Origin: Helicobacter_F equorum
GTDB taxonomy: Bacteria > Campylobacterota > Campylobacteria > Campylobacterales > Helicobacteraceae
Assembly (NCBI RefSeq): GCF_042649585.1
Contig: NZ_JBHRZM010000004.1
Coordinates: forward strand, 62,001 to 126,000
DNA: 64,000 nt
Direction: 5' to 3'
Below, one piece after another: positions 60,270-64,000 of the stretch (position 1 is its first letter; each line of letters opens with the position of its first letter). Under the pieces are notes generated by a model that was given only the letters and a program-made list of their open reading frames with translations, searched no databases and was not told the DNA's origin. The position numbers were made by a program, and so were the translations under genes.

Positions 60270-61850
60270 ATGAATATTTCCTTACTTGATTGTACTTTGC
60301 GTGATGGCGGATACATAAATAATTGGGCTTTTAAAGATAATTATATTATCAAAGTTATTCGTGCGTTGTTGGATTCTCACATAGAAATTATTGAGTGTGG
60401 ATATTTAAGTGATGCTGGGTTAGATGGCAGTAGTACTATTTTTAGGAATATCAGCAGAATAGATAAAATTTTGGATCGTGTGTTTTTGCAAGAGAAATGG
60501 CAGAATTTTTATAACCCTGCATTTGTCGTGATGATAAATTTTGGGGATTTTAATCTTTCACATCTTGGAGATATGAAAGACTCCCGCATTTTTGGTATAC
60601 GATTAGCATTTCACAAAAAACATCTACATGAAGCGATTAAGCAGGTTAGTGTGATACAAGAACTTGGATACAAAGTATTTTTTCAACCTATGGTTACTAA
60701 ACAATATAGTGATGTTGAATTTCTTACAATGCTTGAAGCCATGAATGATTTGAAGCCATATGCATTTTACATAGTTGATAGCTTTGGGTCCATGACATTA
60801 CGAGAATTTGGTCGTTACCTGCTTTTAAGTGATAGTAATTTAGATTCGAGTATAGCATTAGGTTATCATTCTCACAACAATATGCAATTAGCATTTGCCA
60901 ATGCTATCAATTTTGTGCAAAATAGCCTTAGACGCGAGATTATTGTGGATTCAAGCATTTATGGTATAGGTAGGGGTGCTGGGAATCTAAATACTGAACT
61001 CATTGCTGATTTTCTTAACAAGGAAGTGTGTAAAAATTATCGAATTACTCCATTATTGGATGTAATTGATTCATTGTTAGAGCCGCTTATGGCAAGATAT
61101 TCTTGGGGATTTTCTCCGGCACAATACCTCTCAGCATCACTTGAGATTCATCCAAGCTATGCAAACTTTCTCACAAAAAAGAATAATAATCATATTGCGA
61201 CTATCCAAAAAGTTCTTCAGAAAATTCCACTATCCAAACGCCTAAGTTTTGATCAAGATTTCATAGAGAAGTTTTATGTTGAAACACTGCTAGAATCTAA
61301 ACTTCCTGCGCATGGTGTATTGCAAGTCGATAAGAAGATTTTATTATTGGCTCCAGGAACAAGTGTTTTGGAACATGAACAAACTATTGAGTCTAAGATA
61401 CACAGTCAAGAGTATATAGTTATAGCTATAAACCATAAACCCAAATTGCCATGCGATTATTATTTTTTTGCAAATCAGAAACGTTATGATGAGTTTGAAA
61501 CTGATTTGCCTTGTGATCAGATTGTCATTACAAATAATCTTAAAGTTACGAAAGCACCCCCTATTGTTTTAGAGTATAGTGATTTGGTATTTATTGACGG
61601 AGAGTTTTTTACTAACACTACTGTGCTTTTGCTACATTATCTTGTGCGATGTGGTGTGTGTCGTGTGGAAATAGCTGGACTTGATGGTTACTGTGTTGGT
61701 AAGCAGAACTATTCATATGATGAATGTGATATACAAGCTTACGATGAAACAATGATAGAACAAAATGAGATTATGTCTAGAGCTCTTGTAAAGCTTGGAA
61801 ATAAGATAAAACTGGAATTTATCACACCAAGTATTTTTAAGGATTGTTGA
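60270..61850 (+). CDS. DRE-TIM aldolase fused to an unknown C-terminal domain
   Basis: A 526-residue protein. Residues 1-320 are a DRE-TIM metallolyase like 4-hydroxy-2-oxovalerate aldolase or LeuA: LLDCTLRDGGYINNW, metal ligands in GYHSHNNMQLAFAN, then GIGRGAGNLNTELIADFL. Residues about 345-526 start KILLLAPGTSVLEHEQ and contain CDYYFFANQKRYDEF; this part is not recognised but recalls the beginning of DUF115/GT42-like sugar enzymes. It would make or cleave a 4-hydroxy-2-keto acid. The ATG lies in TGATG with the alternative end of the preceding gene; its own stop overlaps the next ATG (TGATG). Confidence 0.75.
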   Translation: MNISLLDCTLRDGGYINNWAFKDNYIIKVIRALLDSHIEIIECGYLSDAGLDGSSTIFRNISRIDKILDRVFLQEKWQNFYNPAFVVMINFGDFNLSHLGDMKDSRIFGIRLAFHKKHLHEAIKQVSVIQELGYKVFFQPMVTKQYSDVEFLTMLEAMNDLKPYAFYIVDSFGSMTLREFGRYLLLSDSNLDSSIALGYHSHNNMQLAFANAINFVQNSLRREIIVDSSIYGIGRGAGNLNTELIADFLNKEVCKNYRITPLLDVIDSLLEPLMARYSWGFSPAQYLSASLEIHPSYANFLTKKNNNHIATIQKVLQKIPLSKRLSFDQDFIEKFYVETLLESKLPAHGVLQVDKKILLLAPGTSVLEHEQTIESKIHSQEYIVIAINHKPKLPCDYYFFANQKRYDEFETDLPCDQIVITNNLKVTKAPPIVLEYSDLVFIDGEFFTNTTVLLLHYLVRCGVCRVEIAGLDGYCVGKQNYSYDECDIQAYDETMIEQNEIMSRALVKLGNKIKLEFITPSIFKDC

Positions 61851-62737
61851 TGGAAATAAATGTTTTTTTACCTTGCAGAAAAGGGAGTGAACGAGTACCA
61901 AATAGGAATATTAAGCCATTTGGATGTTTTGCAAATGGGCTTTTGGAATTGAAGCTTTCACAGCTTTTGGCAGTGCATAAAATCAGTAGGATTTTTGTGA
62001 GTTCAAATGATGATGAAGTGTTGAATTTTGCAAAAAATTTAAAGAGCAACAAGATTGTTTTGGGTAAGCGTGATGAGAGTTTATGTATGGACAGTACGCA
62101 AACTGATGAACTCATTGTATATGCTCACCAACTTATTAATAATGGGGAGATTTTATGGACTCATGTGACCGCACCATTTTTTGATCATCGATGTTATGAT
62201 GACGTAATAGAGAAATATGAGCAGTGCTTATACGGAGGTTATGATTCGCTTATGAGTGTTAATAGGGTTTATGGATTCTTGTGGGGTTCTAAAGGTCCTA
62301 TCAATTATGATAGAACGCTATGTAGGTGGCCACAAACACAAAGGCTTGCACCACTGTATGAGGTAAATAGTGCAGTTTTTCTAGCTAATGCGGAGATGTA
62401 CAAACAACATCATGATAGAATAGGTGAAATGCCATACTTTTATATTACAGATAAAATTACGGGATTTGATGTAGATTGGAGAGAAGATTTTCTCATTGTT
62501 AAGGCACTTTTTGAATCAAGTTTTGCTAGTGATTTTGTAGATTGTATGCAATCTAGCCCTAGGATTTCGGGGGGGGGGATACACTATAATATTTGCCATT
62601 TAGAAACCATTTGGTGTAATCTATATATAACTTCTATAGAGACAAGAATTGTTCTTTTTTCACACAATATTTTGTTAAGGAACCCGTTTTCGTGTAGAAT
62701 CAAGCAAACAGATATAGCTTTGGGGTGTGCATCATGA
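61850..62737 (+). CDS. NeuA-like cytidylyltransferase B, tail in frame
   Basis: A 295-residue protein: VFLPCRKGSERVPNRNIKPF, SSNDDEVLNFA, WTHVTAPFFD, YEVNSAVFLAN and FDVDWREDFLIVKALF are a full cytidylyltransferase domain (to about residue 235). A G10 tract follows (SGGGI), then a ~52-residue tail with no family similarity whose TGA overlaps the next gene's start (ATGA). Start ATG 61850, overlapping the aldolase stop. Confidence 0.8.
   Translation: MEINVFLPCRKGSERVPNRNIKPFGCFANGLLELKLSQLLAVHKISRIFVSSNDDEVLNFAKNLKSNKIVLGKRDESLCMDSTQTDELIVYAHQLINNGEILWTHVTAPFFDHRCYDDVIEKYEQCLYGGYDSLMSVNRVYGFLWGSKGPINYDRTLCRWPQTQRLAPLYEVNSAVFLANAEMYKQHHDRIGEMPYFYITDKITGFDVDWREDFLIVKALFESSFASDFVDCMQSSPRISGGGIHYNICHLETIWCNLYITSIETRIVLFSHNILLRNPFSCRIKQTDIALGCAS
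62569..62578. repeat. G10 phase-variation tract at the 3' end of cytidylyltransferase B
   Basis: G10 is the only frame that reaches the ATGA overlap with the next gene; one base fewer or more meets TAG or TAA within about 12 codons. Confidence 0.9.
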
Positions 62738-63633
62738 AAATTATAGGTGTAATTCCAGCACGTTTTGCTTCTAGCAGATTTCCAGGTAAACCATTAGCTA
62801 GTATTTGTGGAAAACCCATGATATGGTGGATATACCAAGAGGCTAAAAAACTTCAAGAAATTTGCGAAGTGTATGTTGCTACAGAGAGCCCAATAGTTGT
62901 TCAAGAATGTCGCAAGTTGAATGTAAATGTAATACTTACTTCTGATGAACATGCAAGTGGTACAGATAGGGTTGCAGAAGTTGCGCGTATTGTTGATGCA
63001 GATTGGTATCTGATATGGATGGGTGATGAACCATTAATAAAATCTCAAGAAGTTAGATATCTTTTACAAGAAGCAAACAATAAGAAAAACTATGAAGTTT
63101 ACATGCTTGCTAAACATTTTGATAACCCAGTAGATGTAGTTAATTCAACAACTATAAAACTTGCAATTAATAAATATCAAGAACTTATATTTATGTCGCG
63201 TTCTTGTATACCTTTTCCTAAGGCTGCTCTAGATTATCATTATTACAAAAATATAGGTGCTTATTTGATGAGTGCGGAAGCATTGCGTTTTTTTGCACAT
63301 ACGGAAGTTGGATATTTGGAAAATATTGAGGATATTGAACTTCTACGTTTTTTAGAGAATTATAAAAAAATCTATGTATCTATTTTGCAGGATTGTATTT
63401 CTATGTCTGTCGATACTCCAAAGGATTTGCAGCGTGTTATCAAGTTAATGGAAACTACCCTAACTAGAGACTCGATAAGCTTTGATACGCCTTCGGGGGG
63501 GGGGGGGGTAGATAACCCATTTAAAAGGCAATACACAAAGTTCTTGTGCATTTCATTAGATAAGAAATTTTCTCTTACCTTATGCTCTTTATGTTATAGT
63601 CATACTTCTTTCCAAAGCGTGAGAGTTGCGTAA
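62734..63633 (+). CDS. KdsB-like 3-deoxy-D-manno-octulosonate cytidylyltransferase C, tail in frame
   Basis: A 299-residue protein: VIPARFASSRFPGKPLASIC, TSDEHASGTDRVAEVA, WMGDEPLIK and SMSVDTPKDLQRV are the KdsB hallmarks, complete by about residue 248. The usual QGDEP is MGDEP. It is possibly a second KdsB acting on a Kdo-like acid; a housekeeping kdsB is expected elsewhere. A G14 tract follows (SGGGGV), then a ~40-residue tail whose TAA overlaps the next ATG (TAATG). ATG 62734 is preferred over the in-frame 62725. Confidence 0.85.
   Translation: MKIIGVIPARFASSRFPGKPLASICGKPMIWWIYQEAKKLQEICEVYVATESPIVVQECRKLNVNVILTSDEHASGTDRVAEVARIVDADWYLIWMGDEPLIKSQEVRYLLQEANNKKNYEVYMLAKHFDNPVDVVNSTTIKLAINKYQELIFMSRSCIPFPKAALDYHYYKNIGAYLMSAEALRFFAHTEVGYLENIEDIELLRFLENYKKIYVSILQDCISMSVDTPKDLQRVIKLMETTLTRDSISFDTPSGGGGVDNPFKRQYTKFLCISLDKKFSLTLCSLCYSHTSFQSVRVA
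63495..63508. repeat. G14 phase-variation tract at the 3' end of the KdsB-like gene
   Basis: The longest homopolymer in the window. G14 (or G11) reads to the TAATG overlap; G13 gives an immediate TAG and G12 a TAA two codons on. Confidence 0.9.
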
Positions 63634-64000
63634 TGTTTGGAATAGAGAAGCTTCTTTATACACAGCTTTGTAAATTAAAGAATACATATCATTTGCAAGG
63701 GATTAAAGCAGAATTTGAAGCTGAAGGGTCAAACTTTAGAGATGTGATGCGTTTAAGGCGACTTACTTCAAGTGCTGGTGTGAAGTTATATCTCAAAATT
63801 GGTGGTGTAGAAGCCTTGAGAGATCTTAAAGATGCTATAGAAATAGGTGTAGATGGAGTGATTGCACCTATGGTAGAGAGTGTCTTTGGGGCAAAAAAAT
63901 TTTATGAAAGTATTCAGAAATTTTACAAAGATAATCCTATCCATACTACCCTTAATATTGAAACTAAAACTGCTATAGAAAATTTTAGTGAAATTCTGTG
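63633..64000 (+). CDS. HpcH/HpaI-type aldolase/citrate lyase family protein (3' end outside window)
   Basis: Open frame of 122 codons to the window edge. GIKAEFEAEGSN, LYLKIGGVEALRDLKDA, IGVDGVIAPMVES and TLNIETKTA match the N-terminal half of HpcH/HpaI-like aldolases found in polysaccharide loci: a TIM barrel using pyruvate or a similar 2-keto acid. The ATG overlaps the KdsB-like stop. It is the second aldolase of the operon; the catalytic C-terminal part is not visible. Confidence 0.7.
   Translation, partial: MFGIEKLLYTQLCKLKNTYHLQGIKAEFEAEGSNFRDVMRLRRLTSSAGVKLYLKIGGVEALRDLKDAIEIGVDGVIAPMVESVFGAKKFYESIQKFYKDNPIHTTLNIETKTAIENFSEIL

Noticed and set aside
1..64000. CRISPR array, insertion sequence, prophage or rRNA operon
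   Set aside because: No regularly spaced repeats, transposase or phage structural genes seen; only one tRNA gene found by eye.

Overview
The window is chromosomal DNA of an enterohepatic-type Helicobacter (Campylobacterota). It is AT-rich and densely coding. Gene content and order match H. pylori blocks that I recall from knowledge of that genome, not from a search: bioB-yihY; pyrD-M16 peptidase-dapA-fabL; cheY-prmA-ftsH-psd-like-pssA; SurA-like-lapB-rnhA; HP0268-miaB. It also carries genes H. pylori lacks (metE, purM, cheR/cheB), which suggests a non-pylori species of the cinaedi/bilis/hepaticus kind. Species is not determined.

Layout. 1-5413: a nucleotide-sugar aminotransferase/dehydrogenase pair, bioB, a YihY membrane protein and a PLD-type lipoprotein. 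5451-14619 (minus strand): a type I restriction locus in the order hsdR-rloA-rloB-(scar)-immA-PIN-hsdS-hsdM. The rloAB pair lies between two 116-bp direct repeats of the hsdR 3' end. 14849-31701: housekeeping genes (rplY, pth, pyrD, dapA, fabL, hisA, cheY, prmA, ftsH, pssA, purM, aroE), then tRNA-Ser(GGA). 31839-32385: a non-coding stretch with a decayed reading frame. 32386-53356: a phase-variable methyltransferase, a heavy-metal P-type ATPase, mutY, a polar amino-acid ABC transporter, metE-metF with palindromic operators, fldA, htrA, cheR-cheB, a SurA-like protein, lapB, rnhA, miaA, an aminotransferase, nusA, the HP0268 nuclease homologue and miaB.

53425-64000 is the striking part: two divergent surface-glycan operons. 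The minus-strand operon is a complete Neu5Ac pathway ending in a GT42 (Cst-type) sialyltransferase: cst-neuA-neuB-neuC. Its last gene reads, in three frames, as a homologue of the animal CMP-Neu5Ac hydroxylase (CMAH), with Rieske, metallo-beta-lactamase-like and C-terminal domains. It is switched off here by a C9 tract and a second frameshift. If functional it would make CMP-Neu5Gc. The plus-strand operon encodes three CTP-dependent sugar-acid cytidylyltransferases interleaved with a DRE-TIM (4-hydroxy-2-oxovalerate-type) aldolase fused to an unknown domain, and an HpcH/HpaI-type aldolase cut by the window edge. This looks like a pathway for one or more unusual CMP-activated 2-keto acids.

Each of the three cytidylyltransferase genes has a poly-G tract after its catalytic domain. 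In each, exactly one tract frame lets translation run on to a stop codon overlapping the next gene's start (TGATG, ATGA, TAATG). This suggests phase-variable translational coupling rather than simple gene inactivation. Two near-identical 20-bp palindromes lie between the divergent operons. No insertion sequence, prophage, CRISPR array or rRNA operon was seen.
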